Below are positions 1 through 8,600 of a DNA stretch of 23,328 nt, one piece after another. The translations under genes and the position numbers were made by a program. This DNA is from a virus: the IMG/VR virus record IMGVR_UViG_3300047477_000034, positions 1 to 23,328 of that record; one strand, given 5' to 3'. Each line of letters starts with the position of its first letter. The first letter of the stretch is position 1. The notes beneath the pieces are model-generated. The model saw only the letters and a program-made list of their open reading frames with translations, was not told the DNA's origin and ran no database searches.

Positions 1-1865
1 GCTGCATTGGGTATTAATGCTTCACGAACCAACTTGGATGCTTGGGGACTTTGCTTACCCAACATCTGCATACGACCAACACGGCTCATGCCATAAGCGA
101 AGCGTGCTTGAACCTTGTTCAGAGCTATACCACTTGCATCAGCAATGTTCTGCATCTCTTTAACACGGCCAAACAATGACTCAAATGCAGATTGGATAGA
201 AAGATTCTTACCTTCCACTGTCTCAAGGTGAGTCTTGTTGTAAAGCTTCTTGTCTTCAGCAGTCAGTACACCAGCACCAAAGATTTCAAGCAGACTATCC
301 AGACCAAGCTGCTTGTACAAGTCCAGCATTGGTTGGTTCAAGTAGAACGGAGTCTTCTGTTCTTGCTCAATTGCTTTGGTCTGGTCAGCAGTCAATGCCA
401 CATCAGCATTGTTCATTTGTGTCTTGGCCACAGGCACAGTTGCATCACCAAAGTACATTGGTTCCACAATCTCAGAGTTAGCCATCTCAGCCAAGAATGT
501 TGGGTAAGCTTCATAGCCAGTACCCAATTGCTCATGATCCAAGGTGAACACATTCAAGTCTTGGGTGGCACCTTCAGGACGAATCTTGTTGTACTCGACC
601 AGACCCATTTCAATCATTGCAGTCAGCACTTCAGTAGCCACTGCTTGAGGAATACCCACTGTTGCTGATTGAGAAAAATCAGCATTGGCTTTCATGCCCC
701 AGAACTCAGTAATGTTTGCTGCCATACGTGGAATCACATCCCACATAGTCAGTTGATCACCACTGTTGAATGCAGCCAGCATCGCAGGAGACACGTCTTC
801 CTCGTTGATACCAAGCAATGCAGCAATATCACTTTCTTCACGAATCACACCAGCATTGGTTGCAGTCTGGAACCAATTCAAGGAACCAAGAACAGCAGCT
901 TCTACAAGCTCTTGGTTGTAAACGTAGTTTGCACCGTTGATGTAATCATTGATTGCTTCTTTAACAAAAGCTTGTGTAGGTTTTTCACCTAAACCAATTA
1001 AATGATTTTGAACAATAGATTCAATGAGCTTATGATTATGCTTGTACAGGTCTTTACCTTCAGCATTTTTACCAGCAGACTCAGCAATAACTATAGGCTT
1101 GTCTTTGAAATGAGCAACAAGGGCTTTTTGCACAAGCTTTAAATTTTGTTCATGCTTGGTATTACCATCAGACTCCAAAATATTTAATGCTTTACCACGG
1201 AGATAATCATGGACTGGAATACCAGTACCCAACAGAATACGCAGCGTGAGTCCATTTTTAGGAACAATGTCAATGGCTGCATTCATGGAAGCGTTCATAC
1301 GCTTGACCAACTCACCCACCATTGCAGGCACACGTTCACCATAGTAAGCAGCAACTTCAGGTGTCAATGAACGCTTGGTTGTGTCTTTACCAAGGAAGTC
1401 CACCAATGCTTCTGTTGAAGTCAGCACAGACTCAACCAGTGCAGCAGGGGATACCGAACCAAGGAAACGAGAGGCAATCTTACGTAGACTGAAAGCCTTG
1501 TCCAACGAAGTCACACCACGATCATTGCTGATCAAAGTAGGGTAGGCTTCAGCCACTGTCTTTGGTGCAGCAGGTGGAGTAACTGTAGTTGATGCAGCAA
1601 CAATTGCTTGACCAGTAACACTAGGAGCATTCGGCACAATTGTTGGAGTGATTACAGGAGCAACTTGCTCTGGTGTCTTCAGCAAAGTATCAAGTTTATC
1701 TTGTGCTTCTGCCATTAATGCTTCTGCAGCTTTATAAAAGTCAGAGTTCAACAGAGTATCTTCTGTTTTATTGAACAGAGTTTTTGCCTTATTTTGAATG
1801 AAGGCAAAACGCTTATTACTCATAGAATGAGCAACAGCACAGCCAGTAGCTTTGTTAACAGACAT
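1..1865 (-). CDS. Virion RNA polymerase, polymerase-domain protein (N4 gp50-like), 3' part beyond window
   Basis: Single-subunit T7-type RNA polymerase of the N4 virion class; in N4 it is packaged in the capsid, injected, and transcribes the early genes. The frame is open for 621 codons from ATG at 1865 to the left edge. The start has a good ribosome site (AAGGA, 7 bases upstream) and overlaps the end of the previous gene by 11 bases. Residues 1-65 form a novel mostly helical N-terminus and 66-104 a Pro/Thr/Val-rich linker. From about residue 105 (AEAYPTLIS) the sequence resembles the start of the N4 mini-vRNAP. Closest stretches are YFGDATVPVA (471-480), QPMLDLYKQLG (511-521), LEIFGAG (526-532), SRVGRMQMLGK (594-604) and KLVREALIP (611-619). 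SRVGR is the T/DxxGR signature with Ser for Thr; R598 would match the N4 catalytic-core Arg (R424 of mini-vRNAP). Motifs A, B and C must lie off the edge. The gene lacks the roughly 1000-residue N-terminal domain of N4 gp50, which is encoded separately at 5668-8976. Confidence 0.93.
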   Translation of the reverse strand, partial: MSVNKATGCAVAHSMSNKRFAFIQNKAKTLFNKTEDTLLNSDFYKAAEALMAEAQDKLDTLLKTPEQVAPVITPTIVPNAPSVTGQAIVAASTTVTPPAAPKTVAEAYPTLISNDRGVTSLDKAFSLRKIASRFLGSVSPAALVESVLTSTEALVDFLGKDTTKRSLTPEVAAYYGERVPAMVGELVKRMNASMNAAIDIVPKNGLTLRILLGTGIPVHDYLRGKALNILESDGNTKHEQNLKLVQKALVAHFKDKPIVIAESAGKNAEGKDLYKHNHKLIESIVQNHLIGLGEKPTQAFVKEAINDYINGANYVYNQELVEAAVLGSLNWFQTATNAGVIREESDIAALLGINEEDVSPAMLAAFNSGDQLTMWDVIPRMAANITEFWGMKANADFSQSATVGIPQAVATEVLTAMIEMGLVEYNKIRPEGATQDLNVFTLDHEQLGTGYEAYPTFLAEMANSEIVEPMYFGDATVPVAKTQMNNADVALTADQTKAIEQEQKTPFYLNQPMLDLYKQLGLDSLLEIFGAGVLTAEDKKLYNKTHLETVEGKNLSIQSAFESLFGRVKEMQNIADASGIALNKVQARFAYGMSRVGRMQMLGKQSPQASKLVREALIPNA

Positions 1866-2124
1866 TGAAGAATCCTTTTGTAACTAATGCCACGATAAGC
1901 TCTGTAGCAAGTTGATCGTCTTGGTGTAAGTGTAGTGTCTTAAGCTCTGCTAAACGATCACGTTCTTTACGTAAAGTTTTGATACGCAAAGAAGCTTCAC
2001 TCGTGGTGGAAGAGTGCTGAACTTTTGCTACTGGTTCTGGGACAGGAACATCTACAGGACTAAGTGCAAAAGCTGCAACACTGAATGCTGTTACTGCAAA
2101 AGAACTTGCAGCAAAACCTTGCAT
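1855..2124 (-). CDS. Small virion-type protein with five-residue Phe repeat and helical tail (89 aa)
   Basis: I do not recognise a function. The likely start is ATG at 2124, giving 89 residues. It overlaps the TGA of the upstream gene as TGATG and has GAGAGG 6 bases upstream. A TTG at 2139 in the same frame would add five residues but sits before this ribosome site. Residues 3-20 carry Phe at exactly every fifth position (F4, F9, F14, F19), each followed by small residues, which resembles the short AFQ-type repeats at the N-terminus of some small phage tail proteins. A Pro/Val-rich hinge follows (about 22-35), then a charged, probably helical segment (about 44-72, with LRKERDRLAEL). The stop lies inside the start of the polymerase gene, so the two may be translationally coupled. 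It is probably a minor structural protein; the role is unknown. Confidence 0.7.
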   Translation of the reverse strand: MQGFAASSFAVTAFSVAAFALSPVDVPVPEPVAKVQHSSTTSEASLRIKTLRKERDRLAELKTLHLHQDDQLATELIVALVTKGFFNVC

Positions 2125-2975
2125 CACTCGCCTCTCCAAAGATTAGTGCTTGAACCATCTCCAAGTATCGTCGCACCATTCATCTTTACTGTGTTGACTG
2201 GAATAGCTGTGGTGTTCAGAGCATCTAGTACGGCTGCTGCAATAGCTTCTGTATCTGGTGGAGTTCCTGCAGTCAATGTACGTGAAACACTTGCCCATAC
2301 TGCAGCACCTAATGCTGTGTAATCCACACCACCTGATGCTGCACTATTAAGCTTGGCTCCCATAGAACCTGCTGCTGCGTAGTCTGCTGATACTGCATTC
2401 CATACAGCGGCTGTTATTGTTGCTGGAGTCATCACACTGTTATCTACAGTACTAGCATTTCCATAAGCTAATCCGTAACCAACAACAGAACCAGAAACAT
2501 TAAACGCACCATTGGCTACACCCCAAGCTGTAGCACCTGCTACTGCATTACCCGTGATACTAATAGTTCCATTGGCATTACCGGAGGCTAAACCTGCAAT
2601 GACTGCGTTGCCCGATATAGTGATAACACAATTGGCAACGCCACCAGCAATAAGACCACCAATTGCATTACCAGTAATAGCAAAATTAGCACTGGCAGAA
2701 CCGGGTTTTCCTAACGCACCTATTGCACTACCATTGATGTTAAACGCAGAGCGTGTAACCATTCGCCCTGCTTTTTGTGGTGCAAGAAATGCTCGCCCTG
2801 CCATTTGTCCACTAGGCACAGCATCGTATTTCCATAACGTAGACAACGTGAGGTTGCCTCGGTTACGCATCATCCCCGGCTTGTTCCAATTGGCACGGTC
2901 ATTAAATCCTACCGTACCTGTAGTGTATTTAGCAGGAGATTTATGCAACAAAGAGATGTTGCCAAGCAGCGCCAT
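2124..2975 (-). CDS. Repetitive fibre-like virion protein (283 aa)
   Basis: Probable surface or tail-fibre-type structural protein. The ATG directly abuts the stop of the preceding gene (TAAATG), so translation is likely coupled. Residues 1-75 form an N-terminal part with many basic residues. Residues 78-177 contain five 20-residue repeats. Residues 183-245 carry the pattern AAVWxAxxxxYxxxGSMGAKLNxA and then AAVWxxVSRTLT, which recurs in phage tail-fibre and appendage proteins. The last 25 residues (KMNGATILGDG) resemble the closing segment of such proteins. No enzyme motif, signal peptide or transmembrane helix is evident; Gly, Ala, Asn and Thr dominate. Neighbouring genes are also structural. 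The fibre-like role is inferred from composition, repeat architecture and the AVW motifs, and receptor binding is not shown. Confidence 0.72.
   Translation of the reverse strand: MALLGNISLLHKSPAKYTTGTVGFNDRANWNKPGMMRNRGNLTLSTLWKYDAVPSGQMAGRAFLAPQKAGRMVTRSAFNINGSAIGALGKPGSASANFAITGNAIGGLIAGGVANCVITISGNAVIAGLASGNANGTISITGNAVAGATAWGVANGAFNVSGSVVGYGLAYGNASTVDNSVMTPATITAAVWNAVSADYAAAGSMGAKLNSAASGGVDYTALGAAVWASVSRTLTAGTPPDTEAIAAAVLDALNTTAIPVNTVKMNGATILGDGSSTNLWRGE
2445..2744 (-). repeat. Five 60-bp coding repeats (20-residue period)
   Basis: Within the 283-aa protein the core NGSAI, TGNAI, SGNAV, TGNAV, SGSVV recurs at residues 81, 101, 121, 141 and 161, an exact 20-residue period. Each unit has a short hydrophobic strand (FAI, VITI, ISI), the GNA turn, a Gly/Ala stretch and a GxA ending. 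The DNA copies have diverged more than the protein spacing, so this is an old duplication kept in register. The pattern suggests a stacked beta structure. Confidence 0.85.
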
Positions 2976-4103
2976 TTAGTTCTTCCAAACAGTTTGAAGC
3001 GTGAAATTGTATGGAGTGTTCACTGGATGTATTGCTCCAGCCAATTGCAACCAACTGAGACATGCACCATCAGGAATAATTGGCATACTTGGTAGCTGAT
3101 TGAAAAAGTCCCGTTCTCCCGGTACAGCAATTGTTGTTAGAGGTACAGGCAGACCAATCTCTTTATACAACACAATGGCGTACACGCCAGAAGTCATAGT
3201 GGCAGATTGCTGAATTGTCTGGATACTCAAAATACCATTATCACCAGCAGCCAGTGGCATACCGGGACCATACTTTCCAGCGCCAGTACCAGAGTACAGA
3301 ATCTGCCCAACAGGTGCTGTTGCATTAGCAATAGGCAATGATGGGAATGGTGGAGTCAAGCGTCCCGAGACAGACGATGGGTTGGTGTAGTTGAGTTGCA
3401 GCGTCGGGGTGCCTGCCCCCATGACCACAACTGGAGTGATGTACGCTTTGACACCTTTACCATCAGCGTAGCGTGGGTAGGCTTGTGAGCCAAGGATGGT
3501 CTGAGCCGTAGCAACAGTGACAGTATCAACTGGAATAAATCCGATGATGTCTACCAATTGAAAGAACGTGGGTGCCGATGTTGCAGCAGCGGATACCACT
3601 GAAGCATTGAGTAACTGCTTAACTGCAGGGGACACATTGCCACCATGCTTGATGAAATTGGCAGTAGCTGTTCCGGTAATAGTCTGTGCTGTGACGGTCT
3701 GTGAGTTGTTGACCGTATAAGTGCCACCGTTGTTACGACCTGTGCCTGTTCCCAATGCAGTAATGTAGGTATTGGCAGTAACGCCAGTACCAGTTAATTG
3801 CATACCAATAGTGAACCGTCCAGAACCATGTGTGGTGTCAGTAAATGTGGTGCCAGAAATACTGCCACCCAGAGCACCAGACACTGCCGTAGTCGTAGTA
3901 CTGTCGCTGACGGGCTGAAATGTAAGATTAGTGCCAGAGCCAATGAGCGCATCCCATGACAACATGCCAGCACCTTTACTCAAGTCATACCAAATACCTG
4001 CGGCTTGTGCGGTGACAGAGTGCAAGTTTTTACTAGAGGATTCAATCCATGTTTGCCCTGCTGCAAGTGCTGCGTCCAGATCGTCTTTTGAATTAATTGA
4101 CAT
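2976..4103 (-). CDS. Virion surface-type protein, paralogue of the upstream gene, with inserted module (375 aa)
   Basis: No function recognised, but it is clearly a paralogue of the 284-aa protein encoded just upstream. Shared landmarks in the same order are AGIWYDLS (35-42), HGGNVSP (153-159), RYADGKGV, PVVV, YTNPSSVSGRLTP, the LxxGDxGI segment, PGERDF and MPIIPDGACL. The two differ chiefly by an extra segment of about 80 residues (71-148) in this copy. No transmembrane or signal sequence is visible; the protein is rich in Thr, Gly and Ala, as in bead-like or beta-sandwich virion proteins. It begins 3 bases after the 284-aa gene with only a weak GGG ribosome site, so it may rely on translational coupling. 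A capsid decoration, head-fibre or tail-appendage role is plausible. I infer a structural role from the location and composition. Confidence 0.75.
   Translation of the reverse strand: MSINSKDDLDAALAAGQTWIESSSKNLHSVTAQAAGIWYDLSKGAGMLSWDALIGSGTNLTFQPVSDSTTTTAVSGALGGSISGTTFTDTTHGSGRFTIGMQLTGTGVTANTYITALGTGTGRNNGGTYTVNNSQTVTAQTITGTATANFIKHGGNVSPAVKQLLNASVVSAAATSAPTFFQLVDIIGFIPVDTVTVATAQTILGSQAYPRYADGKGVKAYITPVVVMGAGTPTLQLNYTNPSSVSGRLTPPFPSLPIANATAPVGQILYSGTGAGKYGPGMPLAAGDNGILSIQTIQQSATMTSGVYAIVLYKEIGLPVPLTTIAVPGERDFFNQLPSMPIIPDGACLSWLQLAGAIHPVNTPYNFTLQTVWKN
3660..3893 (-). other. Inserted Gly/Thr-rich module inside the 375-aa protein
   Basis: Residues about 71-148 of the 375-aa protein have no counterpart in its 284-aa paralogue, where the flanking landmarks sit about 80 residues closer together. 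The segment has the pattern GSISGTTF - IGMQLTGTGV - ITALGTGTG - GTYTVNNSQTV - ITG. This is a compact module I recognise as recurring in many unrelated phage virion proteins. It looks like a transferable beta-rich domain dropped into the loop before HGGNVSP. Boundaries are good to a few residues. Confidence 0.75.
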
Positions 4104-4106
4104 GAT

Positions 4107-4961
4107 TTATACCCAGAGAGTTTTTATGTAGCCCAAAATTTGAGCACCAGAAAGTGAGCCATTAGGTAGGCAAACGAGGTTGAGATAAGCATCATCTTTG
4201 ATGATTGGTAAGCTGCCTTGATCCATAGAGAAATCACGCTCATGTGGTGCCGTTACATCTCTAATGTAGCTCTCAGCAATCACCTTGACCAGTGCAATAG
4301 AGATAAGACCAATATCACCAACACCTTCAAATACGACACTATCTATTTGTCTAACCCCAGTATCACCTTCCTGTAATGCCATGAATGGAGCACGGGAGTT
4401 TTTAACTGCACCACCACTGGTAATAATAGTGCCATTAACTGCTTGTGCCCCCATAACATGCTGTGGGGTTTGCCTGCCAGATACACCATTCTGGTTAGTG
4501 TAGCGTACAAAGAATGTACCACCACCAATCTGACCAGCTACAACCACAGGCATCATCATTACACCAACACCATCAGGGTAGCGAGGTACTGCCACATTGT
4601 TGGTCATGAACTGCTCATCAGTTATTGACTCATCAAGAAATGGGTAAAAACCAAGATAATCCAGAATCTTAACTGACAGTGGAGCTACGTTAGCTGATTG
4701 AATTTCAAAGATACGCAGCAATTTAGTCTTAGGTGATACATTTCCACCATGCGGAACACCACCATCAGTGCTTTGACGCAACGGAGTAAATACACCGGGT
4801 GAACCAATAAAATAATTGGGAGTTGGATTACCCGGTGACATACTAAGATCAAACCATATTCCAGCCGCAGTAGTTTGCGTAGGCTGTTTTCTCCAGCCAC
4901 TGAAAAATGTAAATCCATCACGATCTGCGTCGAGTATCTCTTTCGACCCATAGACAGTCAT
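4107..4961 (-). CDS. Virion surface-type protein, shorter paralogue (284 aa)
   Basis: Not recognised by function. It is the shorter of two adjacent paralogues and probably closer to the unexpanded form. It carries AGIWFDLS (33-40), HGGNVSP (71-77), RYPDGVGVMMMPVVV, YTNQNGVSGRQTP, LQEGDTGV, PHERDF and LPIIKDDAYL, all matched in the 375-aa protein. The start ATG at 4961 follows the previous stop by 7 bases; the ribosome site (GAG, 10 bases away) is poor. No membrane segment or catalytic motif is visible. Being flanked on both sides by structural genes and having an adjacent duplicate fits an exterior virion component such as a decoration or appendage subunit. That role is inference. Confidence 0.75.
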   Translation of the reverse strand: MTVYGSKEILDADRDGFTFFSGWRKQPTQTTAAGIWFDLSMSPGNPTPNYFIGSPGVFTPLRQSTDGGVPHGGNVSPKTKLLRIFEIQSANVAPLSVKILDYLGFYPFLDESITDEQFMTNNVAVPRYPDGVGVMMMPVVVAGQIGGGTFFVRYTNQNGVSGRQTPQHVMGAQAVNGTIITSGGAVKNSRAPFMALQEGDTGVRQIDSVVFEGVGDIGLISIALVKVIAESYIRDVTAPHERDFSMDQGSLPIIKDDAYLNLVCLPNGSLSGAQILGYIKTLWV

Positions 4962-4968
4962 GAAATAA

Positions 4969-5382
4969 TTACTCGCAAGAAATTGTCACATCATTTGGAG
5001 CAAAAATAGGCTGGATGTTAAGATTAATATCCAACGTATCTGCTAGTGCTGCAATGATGCCCTGTGAAATAGGACCAGAAGCAGTGTCAACAATCACCAT
5101 AGCTTTAGCTTGTTGAGTTGCACCTGCGTCAGTGCGTTTACCAAATAGGAACTGCACAGCATTATTAAAAGAACTACCATTGTCCGTCCATGCAGTTGCT
5201 TTAGTAATCGGAATACGGGCATATCCTGTGTAAGTGAGTTCAGCAGCAATTGGTGCAGCTTCATCTGGATTCTGCAACGACACCAACGCAGCATATTGCG
5301 TAGGGTCAGCACGATAAGCAGGGTCTATACCTTGCAACTGGCTTTTGAGAATTTGATTTTCGGTAGCATTTGAGAGGGACAT
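4969..5382 (-). CDS. Small virion protein of the SxxxExxIL type (137 aa)
   Basis: It begins MSLSNATENQIL, then has a central YAALVSLQNPDEA and LTYTGYARIPI, and later a FLFGKRTDAGATQ stretch. This order (Ser-rich start with ExxIL, a YxALx...P strand, a GYARxxx strand, then a strand around residue 90) matches a common family of small phage structural proteins usually annotated as tail or head-fibre components. I know that family by architecture only. The ribosome site is good (TAGGA, 6-7 bases before ATG at 5382). The C-terminal third (DIQPIFAPND-like, hydrophobic and polar alternation) is less typical. Role in the virion is uncertain. Confidence 0.7.
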   Translation of the reverse strand: MSLSNATENQILKSQLQGIDPAYRADPTQYAALVSLQNPDEAAPIAAELTYTGYARIPITKATAWTDNGSSFNNAVQFLFGKRTDAGATQQAKAMVIVDTASGPISQGIIAALADTLDINLNIQPIFAPNDVTISCE

Positions 5383-5390
5383 GATGTTTC

Positions 5391-5666
5391 CTAAGTGGCT
5401 TCTGCGTAGATAGAACGTATAGTACCATCACTGTTACGTTCAAATGTGAAAGTCCAAGCTAACACTTGTTGACTTGGTTGTGCAGCTTGTACATGAACAA
5501 TAGGTGCTGGAACTTCTAACGTAGGCATTGTAATCTGAGGCACTGCTTGTGGTTTGCTTAATGCTTCCATAAGTTTTTGCATCAGATCAGAAGTTTGCTT
5601 TTGTTGCATTACTTCAGCAAGGCTAGGGCCATTATCCAGATCATCATCAAGATTATCTTTTTTCAT
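5391..5666 (-). CDS. Small protein with helical N-half and C-terminal WTFTFERNSDG strand motif (91 aa)
   Basis: First of the six genes that separate the two vRNAP pieces; its ATG follows the stop of the 1102-aa gene by one base. The N-terminus is acidic (KKDNLDDDLDNGPS) and is followed by a likely helix (LAEVMQQKQTSDLMQKLMEAL, about residues 16-37), a Pro/Val-rich linker, and a C-terminal LAWTFTFERNSDGTIRSIYA element. The last motif (W-F-F-ER-DG-I-I-A) recurs at the C-terminus of many small phage proteins next to structural genes; I cannot assign a function. DLDN-P near its start echoes DLDNAP at residue 1031 of the preceding 1102-aa protein. It may be a small adaptor or accessory virion protein. 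Confidence 0.65.
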   Translation of the reverse strand: MKKDNLDDDLDNGPSLAEVMQQKQTSDLMQKLMEALSKPQAVPQITMPTLEVPAPIVHVQAAQPSQQVLAWTFTFERNSDGTIRSIYAEAT

Positions 5667-5667
5667 T

Positions 5668-8600
5668 TCACTTGCCCTTCAAACATTTCATGAAAGCATC
5701 GTAAATTTCAATTTCTTTTTGAAGTTTGATGATCTGCTTTTGTTGTGCTTCTGTCCTTGGTTCCTGTACTACATCTGGTGCAGCAGGAATTACGGCAACT
5801 TGTGCTGCAGGCACTACATTAATCTTCACACCATCATTCAGAGCTTGAACCAACTGAAGAATACGTTCTGGAGCATTATCCAAATCACTCTCATCAGATG
5901 ATTCTTGCACACGGACAGCCTCACCATACTCAGCAGGAGTGGCAGTCAGTTCAGTAGTATCTACCGACTGAACGGTAGTTCCAGTTGCTTTGGTAGGGGT
6001 TGTTTCGGCAACTGTTGCTGTGCTTCCTTCTTGGGCCGCTTGGTTCGATTCTGCTTGGATGGCTTCAGGGGTTTGAGTGACACTTGTTGTCTCCGGGGTT
6101 GGTGGACTTTTACGAAGTTCTAACTCAGCATTAATCTGAGCCAGATTGTTTGGACGCTCTTCAGTAGTTAGACGTTCCTTCTTGCCTTTAACTACAGGTG
6201 CAGCAGGCGTAGTCGTGGCAGGAGATAGTGTCAGCTTCTGTTGTTGTGGGTAGCCACGTTTACCATTGGTGAATTCAGCAGCTACAACAGCAGAAGTACC
6301 CTGCAAGCCATCCTGCAATTTCACAGCAGTACGTGCTTGGCCCAACAAACTAGGGTAGGCAATAGCCAACCCGTTGTACACACCAACGAGAAACTCAGCT
6401 TCAGCAGCGAGCTTCTTGACAAAATTTAAAGACCCTGTGCTCTTAGGTTCAACACCATATAGAGTCTTGGATGCTGCCATCTTGTACCCAGCTTTGGGTG
6501 ATAGCACCTGTACCTGTTGACGGGGAGCACCCTCACCTGCATTAAAGTGATTATTGACACCTGCTACCTTATTGTTCTGCCCATCAATGAATAGACCAAA
6601 CATCTCCAAGGCAGTACCTGCACCAGCAATGTCACCTTTGTTCACCAAGTCACGTATTCTAGTTACGTGTTGCATAGCAGAGCGTTGGCCATCAACATCG
6701 CGCTCAACACTATCACTGGTCTTGATTTGGGAACCAACAATATCACGTACACGAGAGACACCAGCAGGACTTGCAATACCTGAAGCTGTCAGTTCAGCAT
6801 CATAGACTTGAGCAGATTCAATCAATGCCTGTGCAGCTAATAATGCTTCTCTTTGAGCAAGGGTAAGAGTAATTCTCCCATCCTTCGCCATCTTAAGAGA
6901 AGTACCTATAGCTTTAGAACTAGCTTGAATAGGCTTACCTGTAGTAAGAGCTGTTTGAGCATCCAGAATAACAATCTGCGCAGTTTCAGGTGTTTGCACA
7001 GGATTATTCAGAATAGCCTGTGCTTCTGCACTCTGTAGACGCTTCTGAGTTGCAGCGTAATGAGCCATTACTTCTGGTGAACTTGCCACAGCACCAAAAG
7101 TACTATTGATAATATTTACAAAGTCAGTGATCTCAGGATCACCCAATAAATCAGTATCAACACCATTAAGCTTTGATAGAGCAGCTTCTGTTGAATCAAG
7201 CAGAGACATTAACGCTCTGGTCTTTTCAAAAGAAATATCATCTACTGTTGCATCTTTCAGATGTTCAGCCAAGGCACGAATAGCACCAATACGAGTTTTC
7301 TGTTCACCAATAACAGGCAAAGCAGCTTGTAACTCAGGGGCTGCTAAATCTTGTTCATTGAGTTGCAGACCTTTGAGAAATGCAGGTATATCTGCTGCTA
7401 GGGTAGCTTTAGTTGCAGCAACTTCAGGAGTATCAGTAGCAGCAGGAGCAAGTTTACTTTGAAAATCTGCAAGTAATCCCGGTGCATTCTGAATGAACTC
7501 ATCAGACTGTTCAACTACACGGTTGATGGAAGCGGGGGAATCAGCTTCATTCTTTGCAAGATAAGCATCAGCACGATTTATAACAAGATCAAGAGCAGAA
7601 CCAGCAGTACTCTTAACAGCTGAACCAAGAACACTAGGTGCAGCCATAACACCAGCAGTACCCAGACCATACAGAGCACCACGACCACCTTGTTCACCCA
7701 CATTCTCAGACAGAGACTTGTTGCTATCTGCGAATGTTTGAATGCCAAGATTGGAAGCAAAGGCACCAGTAATACCCTGCGAACTTTCTTCAATAGTCTC
7801 TTTGCCCATGTTCATAGCAGCAACTTTGTTAGCACCCATCTTCAATGGATTACCTTCAAAGCCTTTGACTAGTGAACCAGCAGCCATAGCAAGTGGTGCA
7901 GTAATGGCAGCAGCAAGTAGACCAGCTTTGTTAGCTACAGAGGTGCGTGCTTCTTCTGGTGATACACCAGCAGCAATCATCTTGGCATAGTCAGGTGAAC
8001 CAGCAAGCAATTGCTCATGGGTCATATTGCCGATTTCAGCCACAGTACCTTGATATGCACCACCAGCTTCCATTGCACCAATGGCAGCAGGAATAGCCAT
8101 ACCATCTTTGGCCATGATTCCTTTAGCAATGACAGCAGCTTCATCAGCAGATTTACCCGCAACAATGGCTGCATCTTTAGCAGCAGCAGCTTTCAAAAGT
8201 TTGGCTGCATTAGCAGCACGACTGACAGGAGCCAAGGCCAAAAATGAGCCAGAACCTTCAGCAATTCCATCAGAAAGAGTGATTGGATCAGCAGCAGCAT
8301 TGGCAATACCATCTACAAAACCACGACCAAAACGAGCCAAGTCAGCAGTGATTCCCTTGCCAGCAGCTTTGTCCTTCTCATACTGGAGGTCATTGTCACG
8401 CTTGTCCATCTGATCAGCAGCAGCCAATACTTTACGGCGTTGTTGGACTGCAAGTGATTGAGTACCGTGAACGAAGTTACCAAAGTCTTCCAACTTGGTA
8501 GCAGCAGCTTGGCCAGCATCTGCGTTGACCATACCAAGACCCATTGCACCAATTCCACCAATGGAATTGACAGCACCAAGACCAACACCACTGATCAGAT

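Noticed and set aside
192-992. Two plus-strand open frames opposite the vRNAP gene
   Set aside because: They are antisense to a long conserved polymerase reading frame, lack ribosome sites and have no recognisable protein features.
2067-2124. Signal peptide on the 89-aa protein
   Set aside because: There is no positively charged start with the ATG chosen, and the Phe residues fall at an exact five-residue spacing better explained as a structural repeat.
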